The notes under the pieces are model-generated. The model worked only from the letters and a program-made list of their open reading frames with translations. It made no database searches and was not told the origin of the DNA. A program made the translations under genes and the position numbers. A DNA stretch of 64,000 bases from positions 48,175,486-48,239,485 of the forward strand of contig NC_054541.1 of assembly GCF_017654505.1 (NCBI RefSeq), read 5' to 3'. Of this stretch, positions 33,641-44,915 are shown piece after piece. Within the stretch, counting starts at the first letter, position 1; each line of letters opens with the position of its first letter. The stretch is from Polyodon spathula (Eukaryota > Chordata > Actinopteri > Acipenseriformes > Polyodontidae).

Positions 33641-34938
33641 CAGATCCTCGCGTAGCTAGCTAACCAGTGACACTTGAGGTCCTTACATGAAGCTATTAGA
33701 CCAAAGCTCTTCTGTTTTGTCATGAGAAAGAATCTAATGAAAAAAACCAATGTCTTCCTTCTTTTCAATAATGAAAGTAATAGTTTTATAATAACATTCT
33801 TAATGCATGCATTATCTTACTATTTATATGTGTACATGAATGTCTTCAATTGTATTTGAAGGCTTGCTTTTGAAATACTGAAGTGTTCTCAATGTATTGT
33901 TGATTATTACCAGCCGGATATTGCATTAGGAAACTGCTCCCTGTTGCAATAGGTTTCAGTCACGTGACCGCCGGTATTCAGTTTGCAAGAGACTTTCATA
34001 TTGCTTTGTCCATTTATTTTTTGCGATGCTCGATTTGGGATGTTTAGCCCACTTTACCTGCCCTAATAATCGGCTCTTAAAAATGTAATTAGCAAAGTTT
34101 CAAAACTAGATAAAGAAATCCTTATCACCCGCTACCCAAATGTTCAATTCTGTAGACTGAAGTTGGTCCGATGGATGAGAACAGTGCAGCAATTAAATGA
34201 TAAACGTTGATTGGCACAGATTGTACTGGCAGATTGACACTATTAACAGGCCATGCCTGCATCTAACTTGATACTTAATGAGATGTACAGATATTTGCTA
34301 TGCTGACGACTGCACATGCTGTCTAATTTCTTTCTCTTTTTTTGAGTTTATTGAACTCAAAAGCTAACTTTTTAAATGTTTGTGGTGTGATTTTTCATCT
34401 GCAGTGCGAAGGCTTTTCCTGAAAAAACTAAACAATAAAACTGGCAATCATTAAAAACCCATGAAGCTGTCCTCGTCCAAAATGATTTAGGCCTAATACT
34501 GAAAAGCAAACAAACCATGGAACAGTTGCTTATTCAGATTTGCAAAACAAATTGATGAATGATATGAACTGTAGCTGCTTCCTGTTTTTCAGCAAACAGT
34601 ACACATACTAATGTTAATTTCTTGTGATAACGTGTCAGAATGTGTCTGTGCTCCAAGCATGCAGAACGCCTTTGCAGATGACAACTAAGCTGCAGAGTTC
34701 AGACAGTCTGCTACCAGGCTCGGGGCAGCAGTCATCCTCAGACAGCACATCCCAACTGGAATTAATTCAACACAGGCACACAGGCTGATGGGCCTTCAAT
34801 ATTCTGGCAGGTATTGCAAAAAGAGTACCTGTTTGTGTGCTCCGAGAGTGTGCATTTTCTGTGGAAAATGCAGTTAAAAAGACATTTCTTCTTTGTTTAT
34901 ATACAGACTTCATGTCCAGGGCTACGAGATAAGGATAG
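33641..34938. other. Intron, unique; possible conserved non-coding sequence
   Basis: About 33990-34450 is free of low-complexity repeats and rich in homeodomain-type ATTA/TAAT words. That is typical of, but not specific to, conserved enhancers in long neural gene introns. No exon was recognised. Confidence 0.3.
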
Positions 34939-35160
34939 ACTGTGTAAAACATCACTATTTACTAGTAATGTTAATAAGAATGCACTGTGCAAAGCATCAC
35001 TGTTTAGTAATGTTAAGAATGCACTGTGCAAAGCATCACTGTTTAGTAATGTTAAGAATGCACTGTGCAAAGCATCACTGTTTAGTAATGTTAAGAATGC
35101 ACTGTGCAAAGCATCACTGTTTAGTAATGTTAAGAATGCACTGTGCAAAGCATCACTGTT
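34939..35160. repeat. Minisatellite, 39-bp unit, about 5.5 copies
   Basis: The unit contains ATGCACTGTGCAAAGCATCA then CTGTTTAGTAATGTTAAGA. Copies 2 to 5 are nearly identical, while the first is diverged and slightly longer. The period is divisible by three, so open frames on both strands run through it. Confidence 0.95.
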
Positions 35161-35604
35161 TGTCATATACCTGGTTGAACTCAGACACTCGCCCTTGATC
35201 TCCTGTGTGGCGCATTGCATTGTCATAGGGAGGTTCTGCTCCTTTGCAAATCAGGAGACAACAAACAGGACTTTGTATCCAGAATGTTAATTGCAACAGT
35301 CTGCTAAAGCATTGTTGAACAGGAATGTGAACCCTGATTAGATCATTAACCACCAGGTTTACTGACTCCTTTTTCAACAACAGGGGCTGTTTCATGAAAA
35401 GACTGTGAAGAGCTCAATTCCTGAAGCGAGGGAATTTTTTTTGTTTTTAAGAAGTGATCAGTATGGGGGTTGAAACTGGGTTTTCTGCCCCCTCTGTGTA
35501 ACCCTAACCCTAAGAGGGGACACAAACTATAGTAGCTCTTTTCAAAAGTAGCCTTCGAGGCTGAAAAAGGAGAGTAGCAGGCTAAACAATTATCTAAGTG
35601 GAAA
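35161..35604. other. Intron, nothing specific
   Basis: Unique-looking sequence. No feature was recognised. Confidence 0.35.
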
Positions 35605-35723
35605 CAGGAATGCAAATAAGACTCCTATTGCATTGCAGTGTCACCCATTCTGGGAGTAATACAAGCTTGATTCGCCCCAGTATATAGCTAACAAGCTATA
35701 AGGGGAGTCTTGTTCTATCCCTG
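35605..35723. mobile_element. Foldback MITE (GGAAATAAG family), deleted copy
   Basis: It begins CAGGAATGCAAATAAGACTC and ends with the complementary GGAGTCTTGTTCTATCCCTG. It retains the ATACAAGCTTGATTCGCCCC and AGCTAACAAGCTATAAGG segments but lacks the right-hand middle part present in 16946-17109. Confidence 0.55.
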
Positions 35724-37033
35724 AGAAACAACAATGACGGCTTCGATTTGCACGTTGTAGAAATTAACAAGAAATAGACATTCATTACTGTTCTCTTTTT
35801 CTCCGTGCATCCATGAGTATAAAATTATTGTGATTCTGAACTCCATTGTAGATTTCAACAAAGATATTTTAGTTGCTACAGTAAAGCAAGTGGTTATCCT
35901 TAAGCACAAGTTATAATAGAATCAAAAAGACAGTACAATGTTCGGATTAATATAGCTTCTCTTATGACATCCGTCCTTAGTCCTCAACCTATCAGAAAAG
36001 ACAATTGCATACTGATGCATATTTATATCAACTAATCATATCATTGACCACGGATCCACCTTCCTTTTATTACCTTAAGTGAATGTGACACAAAAGCCTC
36101 ATTGATGTTTTCCACAGGAAACCATAATGTAAGGAGATGGTAATTATTTTGAAGGGTTTGGCCCCAGAATGTTATCTCTGAGAAAACACAGGGTCCCCTT
36201 TAAATTGCAATATGTTGCATTTCAAAGCGTTCTCCTTGCCATTTGTCATCCTGCTCCATTAATTCATATTAAACCCAAAATTTTCAACTGAAAACCAAAT
36301 GTTAACTGATTCTTAAACCCAGTTAATTTAGTATAGTTTCTCCAACACACGCCTGTTCATTTCTTCAGGTCTAACAGTGATGCTCTAAAACCCTTCTGGT
36401 GCAGCATTATGTTTCATGTGCCATACTGCGACATGGTTCTGTTTGAATTGAGCAATATAATTGCAGTGTGCTGCTGTTAATTCTAATAGATTGTGTAGCC
36501 TTTAGCCTTTTTCGTAAGCTCCTGCTGTAGGTGTGCCACACTGGAAGACAAACGTGACAGCCCTCAAACTCATCATTACTCCACAACGCGATGTATTTCA
36601 GTCTTCAAGTTTGAGTCATTGCAGAAATCAGTTGAGTGCTACCTGGCATTCGCTTGTGCTGCAGGGAAGAATAGCAGATTCCTCTCTGCTGATATAATAC
36701 ACACTTAACCACTGAGCTGAGCGACCTGTCCAAACCCTCTGTATAAGGAACTGTCACATTTCCTATAAATATAGTCTGCTTTAAGTCTTTGCATTTCAAC
36801 ATATTGTTGATTTTTTTTGGGATAGTTTAAATGCCTGTATGTGTTGAACTTTTAGAATACTGGAAGAAAGTTGAACTGTTGTCATAAATATGCATGTCTA
36901 AAAATAGTGTTTATTGCTTCAGTAGCTCTAGAGTGATATTTCATGTTCATTATTTAATGATATAAATATTTTCCTTACACACAAAGATAGCAAGCAACAA
37001 CAGTAGCAAGACATTACCAAGGTGCATCTAGGG
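35724..37033. other. Intron, nothing firm
   Basis: Mostly unique sequence. The interval 36060-36320 is non-repetitive and could be conserved non-coding. Near 36640-36735 the minus strand contains GTCGCTCAGCTCAGTGGTTA, which resembles a tRNA A box, but no B box follows, so no SINE is called. Confidence 0.3.
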
Positions 37034-37246
37034 ATTTAGATACAATTTTATCAAAGGCGACTTGCAGAGACTAGGGTGTGTGAACTATGCATCAGCTGCA
37101 GAGTCACTTACAACTCTCACCCGAAAGACGGAGCACAAGGAGGTCAAGGGACTTGCTCAAAGTCACACAGTGAGTGAGCCATGATTTGAACAGCGGACCT
37201 CCTTGTTACAAGCCCTTTTCTTTAACCACTGGCCCACACAGCCTCC
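37034..37246 (-). mobile_element. tRNA-derived SINE, minus strand
   Basis: On the minus strand the element begins GGAGGCTGTGTGGGCCAGTGGTT (trimmed core TGTGGGCCAGTGGTTAAAGA), with an A-box-like TGGGCCAGTGG. About 40 bp later comes a B-box-like TGTTCAAATCA (complement of 37182-37192). The tRNA-like head is followed by a body containing CACTGTGTGACTTTGAGCAA, CCTTGTGCTCCGTCTTTCGG and ACACCCTAGTCTCTGCAAGT. The 3' end GTCGCCTTTGATAAAAT resembles the L2-type 3' tail shared by many fish SINEs and so is probably mobilised by an L2-clade LINE rather than by the CR1 copy here. The copy is diverged and its target duplication is unclear. Confidence 0.75.
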
Positions 37247-37996
37247 TTTAATTTTAACATGAAGTGGTAAGTGTATGACACGCACTGGTGGAGCTGTGTC
37301 GAACAACCCCCGCTACATTACTGTGTTCATGCAGCCCTAGACAAGGCAGTGCTGCTGTACTCCCCATTGTGGATGCCCTCCCTGATCCCTGGTAAAGTTT
37401 CAGCACCAGTGTTGAGGAGTGCTGTGGGAGAGGCCAGCTGGCTGGGCCTCGAACTCCTGTGGGGTTCTTGCTTTGCAGAGTCAGGTTCTTTGCTCTACTT
37501 CAGGGCTGATGCATGGACGTCAGCGTTTGTCTTTTGAGAAGTCACTTCTACCTGCTTGCTTTCAATCAAGTCAACCAGCCTGGTCTGTGAGTTTCTTTGT
37601 CACTAAGCTCCATGACTAATAGCAGAACTTTTGATTCAGTCATTTGTTACAAACAATCAATATACACTGGCTCTTCTGCTTTGCTGCATAGTTTTCTAAG
37701 TAGTGTGGTGGGCATCTTTTATTAGGAAGATGGTGCTTACAAAGCATGCAGTCTTGAGTAATGAAAGCATTCAGCTGGGAACATTGGAGACGTGCCTCTT
37801 TCACTGTATTACTGCAGCATCCATGAAAGCACTCATTCGAGTTACTTTAACAAAACATATCCTCTTTTAGCAGCTGCTTGTATTTTAAGCAGCACATGCA
37901 GAAAGGGTTTCTCCCCGATACCTGAGAAAGCAGTGTTCCCCAGGTCGGTGATCAATTCAGTAGCATATACTGTAAACACTCAGTAGCATACACTGT
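37247..37996. other. Intron, nothing specific
   Basis: The short open frames have no family signal. No repeat was recognised. Confidence 0.35.
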
Positions 37997-38615
37997 TAGC
38001 ACTCCATGTAAACCACACAGGAATCCCTGCAGAGTCATGCTGGAGTCCTGCTGCAGGGATAGCACTCCATGTAAACCCCAGAGGAATCCCTGCAGAGTCA
38101 TGCTGGAGTCCTGCTGCAGGGATAGCACTCCATGTAAACAACACAGGAATCCCTGCAGAGTCATGCTGGAGTCCTGCCGCAGGGATAGCGCTCCATGTAA
38201 ACCCCACAGGAATCCCTGCAGAGTCATGCTGGAGTCCTGCTGCAGGGATAGCGCTCCATGTAAACCCCACAGGAATCCCTGCAGAGTCATGCTGGAGTCC
38301 TGCTGCAGGGATAGCGCTCCATGTAAACCCCACAGGAATCCCTGCAGAGTCATGCTGGAGTCCTGCTGCAGGGATAGCGCTCCATGTAAACCCCACAGGA
38401 ATCACTGCAGAGTCATGCTGGAGTCCTACCGCAGGGATAGCGCTCCATGTAAACCCCACAGGAATCCCTGCAGAGTCATGCTGGAGTCCTGCTGCAGGGA
38501 TAGCGCTCCATGTAAACCCCACAGGAATCCCTGCAGAGTCATGCTGGAGTCCTGCTGCAGGGATAGCACTCCATGTAAACCCCACAGGAATCCCTGCAGA
38601 GTCATGCTGGAGTCC
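37997..38615. repeat. Minisatellite, 63-bp unit, about 10 copies
   Basis: The unit contains TAGCACTCCATGTAAACCCC, ACAGGAATCCCTGCAGAGTC and ATGCTGGAGTCCTGCTGCAGGGA. Inside it, GGAATCCCTGCAG and CTGCTGCAGGGAT are partly inverted, so single strands can fold. The period equals 21 codons, giving open frames of 240 (+) and 256 (-) residues, both considered artefacts. Copies are more than 90% identical by eye. Confidence 0.95.
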
Positions 38616-38682
38616 CTGTATACTGGGATATACAGGAACGGAGATGGCCCTGCCTACAGTACTCTTTACTTTTGTATTGCTG

Positions 38683-38898
38683 CCCTTAGAAAACTTTACC
38701 ATGGTATTTTTGCAGTTTTCCCATGCTATTCCCATGGTTATGCTATGCAATTACCATAGTTAACCCTGGTTTGCCATGTTTATTAATATGCTTAACCATA
38801 CCTTGCTATTCTTTGCAACGCTTTACATGCTTTCACTATGCTTTGTTATACTTTACTTTGTTACTCTAAACTTTTACTATGGGAAGCTTTTATAAGGG
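38683..38898. mobile_element. CCCTTA MITE family, reference copy (216 bp)
   Basis: The left end CCCTTAGAAAACTTTACCAT and the right end (reverse complement CCCTTATAAAAGCTTCCCAT) are imperfect terminal inverted repeats. The interior is AT-rich with irregular CATGGT/TTTAC words about 10 bp apart. Related copies are at 18484-18657 (opposite orientation) and 10784-10903 (truncated). There is no coding capacity and no clear target duplication, so the superfamily is unknown. It lies 67 bp after the 63-bp minisatellite. Confidence 0.6.
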
Positions 38899-39782
38899 TG
38901 GTAATGGTGCTTCCTAATAGCAAAGAAAAAGAAAAAAACTGTTTACTGATGTAGCCTATGTCGCATTGATTTATATCTGGCAACTAGAACTGAATATCTA
39001 CTTCCAAACTCAGGTGAAACCTCCATTAACACAAAAACAAAGGGTCCCAGTATCTGTGGCACTAAAAGAATAGCTCTGAGTCGTGCAGTCCTCATACCTG
39101 ATGTGCTGTCATGTATAAATCAGCCTCTCTGTACATACCAGTAATGGTACAATGGGGATCTAGCAGTGCTAGAAAGGAAGCTGGTTCCCAGCCTCGCTCT
39201 GGAAGGTGTCCAGCAGAGCTGCAGCCAATCACAGCACAAGTGCACTTGGGGAGCTGGCGGTGTGAATATGTAAATGACCTCTGAAAGGCACGCCTCCAAG
39301 CTTTTTGTAATGCTCTATAAAGATATTTTATGATTTAAAAAATAAAAAAATAAAGAATGAAGGGGTAGGTAGCAAGTGCATTTTAATTGATGCAAATAAC
39401 CAGGGGAGTGAAGATTCTGCAGTTCAGGCATGTGTAGTGTTTCTCACTGCAATAATAATAATATTGTTATTTAAATTGTTATTTTTGGGGATTTTGCACA
39501 CCAGATAATTCAAAAAGTTTTATTTTAACCCCATTGGACTTGTATGTCTGTCTTATTTCAACAGCAATGTTGAAATAAAACACTAGAGGGCACTCCAGGT
39601 TTATCAACAAAAATACAATTGCTAGAAAGTTGCAGTGTCTCCCAGTCAGTTTCAGTGTTTTACTAAAATTTGACTGTTTACTGTATTTGTTTCCTTAGTT
39701 TAGCATCCTGTCTTCTCAGAAGTTACTCCTGTCTTACATTCCAGTTTGTCTAGATAACATTCCTCAAAGGTTGCTTTGGCTA
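38899..39782. other. Intron, includes one CTCF-like motif
   Basis: AT-rich sequence with short homopolymers. Apart from the motif at 39580-39594, nothing was recognised. Confidence 0.35.
39580..39594 (+). promoter_or_regulatory. CTCF-like motif
   Basis: ACACTAGAGGGCACT matches CCASYAGRKGGCRSY at 14 of 15 positions (first base differs). Motif match only. Confidence 0.25.
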
Positions 39783-40788
39783 CAGGGCCAGATTACAAGA
39801 ACACATTTTGGGGTCCGGTGCATTTTATAGCGAATGCTGTTATTGGTGTATTGGTTAATCCGGCCCTGCGCTGGGGACAGTGTTATCGGAGCGAGCCCAT
39901 TGTATATGGAGTGGGGGAGCGGAGCGCAGAGGGGATATTTCCAGCCTGCTCGTTCACAGGACTGAGAAGAACTGAGCATGGTTTTATTGGTCTTAAATAC
40001 GTGTTCATACCGTGGAGTTTGCACCAAAATAAACAAGGTGACAAATGCAAATGCAGTCACTGTACAGTATTTTCCATCATGCCTGTGCATGGTAACCATT
40101 CATTTTCCAGTTTCAAACCAACATTAGGCACTTTCGTGTTTTAAAGTCTTAAGAATTGCATTAAAAAAGCTTTTATAGTCAATGTGATTGGCGTTACACT
40201 TTATAATTCATTATGGAGGGGAAAATGTAAATTCTCCCGAATTGGCTTTTCTCATATTTCTATATGGCAGCTCCACAGTGTGTGCATCTGGCTGTGGTTA
40301 TTAGCCTGTATTGTTCTTATACAGTTCTACGGTTATGCACCAATACAGCGCTGTGAACACGGTTGATATTTTCTGCACTGTTTGAAATAGGTGAGTGCAC
40401 CGTGCACTACATCGTAGGAACCTGGTAATTGCAAGATGAGATTTCCTATCTTTTACTTTATTTTCAATGTACTCTTGTTTCCAGTACCAATCAGTAATAA
40501 TAAGGAAGTGTCTTTGAATTGAATTAGATAACTTAGGCTGTGTAGGCTACTGTCTTTGCTGATCACAGCTGGGCATGAGGCTTGTTAAACTGTGTATGTC
40601 TTTATTGCCTTGTACCATACAACAGAAATTGCATACAAGTGATAATAATTAAATCTCACTGTTGTTAGTGATCGTTTTAATTAACATTCAAATAGCCATG
40701 TGAACATAGAACACAAAGTGATGCAATATGGATCACAGACATAAAAAAGCTTCAGTCCCAGGCAGTAAAGTACAATATAATAGCAGCA

Positions 40789-40882
<94 letters not shown>

Positions 40883-41575
40883 CCAAAAGCAATGTTTTTT
40901 GGTTTTTTTCCAGACCTGTTCCTAGATTCCTTCTATGGACCAGTAGTTGCATTGCATTCAATAGAACAAAACAATGTTTAACAAAAAAAAAGAAATAACT
41001 TTTCTGCCCTTTACGTCGTCTTTATTTATTTTTTTGTAACGAGAGAAACAAACACTATGGACGTAACAGTTCTTGTCGGCTGCACACATGCATTTTGAAT
41101 TTCCTTCAGCCTCTTGCCTTTTTTTATAAAATTTCAACCCCCAAATGAAAAGGGAACGTAAAGAGACATACTTAAAACATTTTTTAAAGTGACCCTAAAA
41201 CTGAAATAAATGAATACGTAAACTGAGCCTGAATCATACATTTTATCCAGCAGACTGATGCCTCTGATGTAGTAGGGCTAGAGACGGATCTCTCCCAGGA
41301 GGTAGAGGGCGTGGGGCGTTTGATATTGTACATTAGCAGGAAGCTGCTTCTGTGAGAGACACAGAGAGCAGATCTGCTGTAATCGAGAAAGAAATGCAGA
41401 GCAGTCATAAAAGAACAAGCTTCTGTGCTCCTCTCTTCCTGTGTGTGTGTGGGCCTGTCTGCCCGCACGCAGGTTTTGTAAAATGTCCTAAACAAACTGC
41501 AACCTGGCGGGGGCCCCAATTCTGCTGGGGGTCCTACATTATAGTGTAATTTTCGTATAGGTTAATCTGACCCTG
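39783..41575. mobile_element. Non-autonomous hAT-like element, about 1.8 kb
   Basis: The left terminus CAGGGCCAGATTAC and the right terminus (reverse complement CAGGGTCAGATTAACC) are inverted repeats with the CAGGG start common in hAT elements. Directly outside are TTTGGCTA (39775-39782) and TTTGGCTG (41576-41583), an 8-bp duplication with one mismatch, the length expected for hAT. An extra right-end-like GGTTAATCCGGCCCTG lies inside at 39853-39868, so a smaller 86-bp foldback may be nested at the left edge. The interior has no transposase frame and includes a long AT microsatellite (40790-40880). Confidence 0.6.
40790..40880. repeat. (AT)n microsatellite, about 45 units
   Basis: Pure AT dinucleotides inside the hAT-like element. 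Self-complementary and probably highly variable in length. Confidence 0.95.
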
Positions 41576-41765
41576 TTTGGCTGGAAAAAATCATAGATTT
41601 ATCCTAAACATCATGCCATGTCTTCAGAATCGAAAGTGAAGGTGCGTTGATAACTGGATACAGGTCCTAGCTACCAAGATGAATGGGCCAATTCAACATT
41701 TAAGAACATGGTTGGAACACAGATCTGGACTGGAAGGAGCAGATTTGGAAGGTTAACTTAATATG

Positions 41766-41766
<1 letters not shown>

Positions 41767-41833
<67 letters not shown>
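41767..41833. repeat. (ATT)n microsatellite, about 22 units
   Basis: Pure trinucleotide repeat. The poly-Ile open frame on the minus strand is an artefact. Confidence 0.95.
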
Positions 41834-41835
<2 letters not shown>

Positions 41836-43116
41836 CTTCTATTTTGGATTGTTAAAGCTAGTCTGAACCTCCTGGTGTGTGGCAGTCCATGCATTGTCAC
41901 TTCACATAACTTGCTGTGTGGTTTGCATGCCAGACTAACAGGATTCTATAATAGAACCTTCAATGAGAGCTGACTGTGTCGCTTCTCATTACTACCCAAT
42001 GCTTGGAATTGTATAAACTGTACAACTCTTTAGATTGTGTAATCAATATGAGAGATTTTCCAGTGCCTGATTGTTTCAAACTGTTGGGATTTTTCCTCTT
42101 ATTTGGTAATAAGGTCTTCTGAAGGACAGTAGGTGCATTTTATTCCCTTGTTTTGTCTGTGCTGTCTGAGGAGGCAGATTTCAATGCAGTATTTTTTGTA
42201 ATATAGTTTGTGGTTAAAACATGTTCACACATAAAGGGAGGCTTCTCGTATTCTTGTAAATATTTCCAGTAAATCCGCAGACTATCGGATTATGCCCAAG
42301 TGCAATCTATAGCAGGCCAGGAAGAGGAATTGGAGGCAGGTATTGTGCTCACCATGTAGAGTGTGACAGACAGACAGACGGATACGATGAGTTAATAAGG
42401 CTCCATACTGTCGGCGAAACGCAGAACATGCTGCAGTTTTCAAAGTGACGTGTTGATAATAAAGAGTTTCATTCTCATTGTACTCGCAGGCCTGTGATGC
42501 TGTCTCAAACCCTACTCTTTCTGTTCCAGTAAGTGATAGCAATATTTTTTGTTGTTTAAATGTATTTTATGTAAATGTTGGACTGTGAGTGTGAGAGAAG
42601 ATGGCACACGTAATATTACTTTTTTTTTTTTGTTCCTTTGTGTATTGGCCCATGTTATGTGCTGTTTTATCACCACGAATGACCTTTTCTGTACTCATGG
42701 ATATTAAGCATGTCTCTGAAGTCAGCAGCCCTTATTTGAATCTTTGGAGCTGTCTCCGAGTAAGCCTGAGTGGTGGAATTTCTCTAATGGACTCGGGGAA
42801 AGAAATGACAAACCCAAGCTTGTTCAGAGACTGTGCCCTCAGGCTAAAATGTTCTGGTGACTTTATAAAACATGCCCAATGCATGCAGCAACATTAGTAA
42901 CGTCATAGCAAATCGTAATTTAGAATTGTGATTGTAATTGAACAGACTAGCACTGGGATTGGAATTGCAGTCTCAGCACACAGCGCTGCGGTCATTGGAG
43001 CTGCAGTTAGGAGTGACCCCAGGTGTGCTGTGATGAGCATCTGGAGAGAAGCACTGGGGTCCCAGGCTGTGGAGGATATTAATATCCACTGTGCATGTCA
43101 AACAAAAGAGAGACTG
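41834..43116. other. Intron, nothing specific
   Basis: No exon or repeat family was recognised. Confidence 0.35.
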
Positions 43117-43557
43117 ATATCCCTGTATTGTTTAACCCTTTCTGTTCCAGGATCTTTACCACAAGACCTCGTTTTTTCAGTGGGCTTTCCTACCTTTTTG
43201 CAACGTGCCTGTTCTTTCTGCCTCTGTCCGCAACAATTTATATCTGGAGCATGTTTTGCCAGCAGTATATAATATAACTTTGCGTGTAAGAGTGAAATGG
43301 ATCTCGTGTCTCAGTTCAGCTTCATAAAGTGTCACTACGGATTAGGATTCTCTAAATACTTTTGTTAATTGTGCACTTCGTGGTCTTTGAGTAGACCATA
43401 TCCCTGTATTGTTTAACCCTTTCTGTTCCAGGATCTTTACCACAAGACCTCGTTCTCAGTGGGCTTTCCTAGTTATTCATGGGTCTGTCCGCAACAAATC
43501 TGGAGCATGTTTTGCCAGCAGTATATAATATAACTTTGCGTGTAAGAGTGAAATGGA
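43117..43557. repeat. Local duplication: 185-bp and 160-bp copies 281 bp apart
   Basis: The segment from ATATCCCTGTATTGTTTAAC to GTGTAAGAGTGAAATGGA is present at 43117-43301 and again at 43398-43557. The second copy lacks about 25 bp, mainly around TTTGCAACGTGCCTGTTC. The remainder is almost identical, so the event is recent. The first copy includes a short frame with a run of hydrophobic residues, but no protein family is recognised. Confidence 0.9.
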
Positions 43558-43617
43558 GGTGCAGTCAGCCACAGTACACATTTCCTAATGGAATACCAGA
43601 CAGGCAGTAATCTAAAG

Positions 43618-43888
43618 CAGGGCTTCTTAAACCCAGTCCTGGGGACACCCTGTCTCTCCTGGTTTTCATTCCAACTGAGCTCTCAGATTTAAAAGATTAC
43701 AAGATGCAGATTTAAAAGATTACAACTAACTTGAAATCTGCAACTGTTTAAGAGCTGAAAACAACTAAAAAGGTCTAATTAAGATAAATTATTAGTTCAA
43801 TTAAGGGTTCAGTTAAGTAATTGAGAGCTCAGTTGGAATGAAAACCAGAAGACAGCGGGGTTCCCAGGAACGGGTTTGAGAAGCACTG
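43618..43888. mobile_element. Palindromic hAT-like MITE, 271 bp
   Basis: The left arm starts CAGGGCTTCTTAAACCCAGT and the right arm (reverse complement) starts CAGTGCTTCTCAAACCCGTT. The arms stay complementary for about 70 bp through TGGTTTTCATTCCAACTGAG, so the element can fold back on itself. The centre has a duplicated GCAGATTTAAAAGATTACAA word. CAG...CTG ends suit hAT, but no 8-bp target duplication is evident. This general type of end is common in vertebrate repeats. Confidence 0.7.
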
Positions 43889-44915
43889 ACAAAAAATCGG
43901 TACTTTAGAATTGAAATAAAATAAAATATAAAAGAATGTTTACTCTTCAAAATACAGTATTGTTGTTGTTGTTGTTATTATTATTATACAAAGTAATATA
44001 GTCTTTGCATTGAGAACTTTTATTATTATTGAAAGTAAGAGGACTATCTCATTAGATTTTGCATTTCCTATCACAGGTTCATGTGCCAGCCCATCTGTAC
44101 CTTGGAATGTTTCTGTCTGCAACATCTGAAACCCCAAAAACATACATATACAGTGCAACCGGTCTGTGCCTGTGTGCTTGAGACAGTCCAGGAGAAACGG
44201 CTGGAATTTGTTTTTGTTGTAATGCTATGTGTATCACATTGCTAGTATGGTCATGTTCATCGTGTGATTGTACACTCGTGTGCTGTTGAGACCTGCAGTC
44301 TAAGGGCTGTGTTTCCAGGTGGGGAAGTTGAAATAGAATGAAATAAACAGCACCTGAAACCACCTCTGGGATCATAAAGAAAGTGTGTGTGTATAATTGT
44401 TAAGTTTCCTATCTGTGTTATACTTTATAATTCAGTCATACACATTTCTCTTGTCCCTTAGAGTTCACTTAAAGTTTTACATTTTTTAAAAATGTAAGAT
44501 AAAAATGCGACAATATTCTAAACGCGAGAAATTAAGTGGAAGCAAATCTGAAACTGGCTTGATTCTGATTACATGAGATTAAACAACAAAACTATTTGCT
44601 TCTTCCCATCCAGTAATATATTCTCCTTTCGAACAAATGCCATTCTGGATGAAAGTAGAAAAAATTGTCAAACGTATTTAAACAATTCAACTTATTGTGA
44701 ATGTTTGCAAACAATCATAAAGCCATTGTGTGAAACCCTCCATCATACCTGATAAATTACTGCAATACAAACCTGTATGTGTAAGAAAGCGTTTAATTCT
44801 GTATGGAAAGAAACACCTTCATAATTGACAACAATGAAGTGCTTAACGCTTGACTAACTGTTAAACTTACACCTCTATTGGGTTAAAGAGAATTTTCTCT
44901 GAGAGAAGCGCATTG
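43889..44915. other. Intron, nothing specific
   Basis: It contains short (GTT)n/(ATT)n runs near 43967-43985 and otherwise unique sequence. Confidence 0.35.

Noticed and set aside
36640..36735. tRNA-like A box on the minus strand (second SINE)
   Set aside because: No B box or SINE body follows at the right distance.
37980..38759. 256-residue (-) and 240-residue (+) repetitive proteins
   Set aside because: Produced by the 63-bp minisatellite. Both strands are open, which is a property of the period and not of coding.
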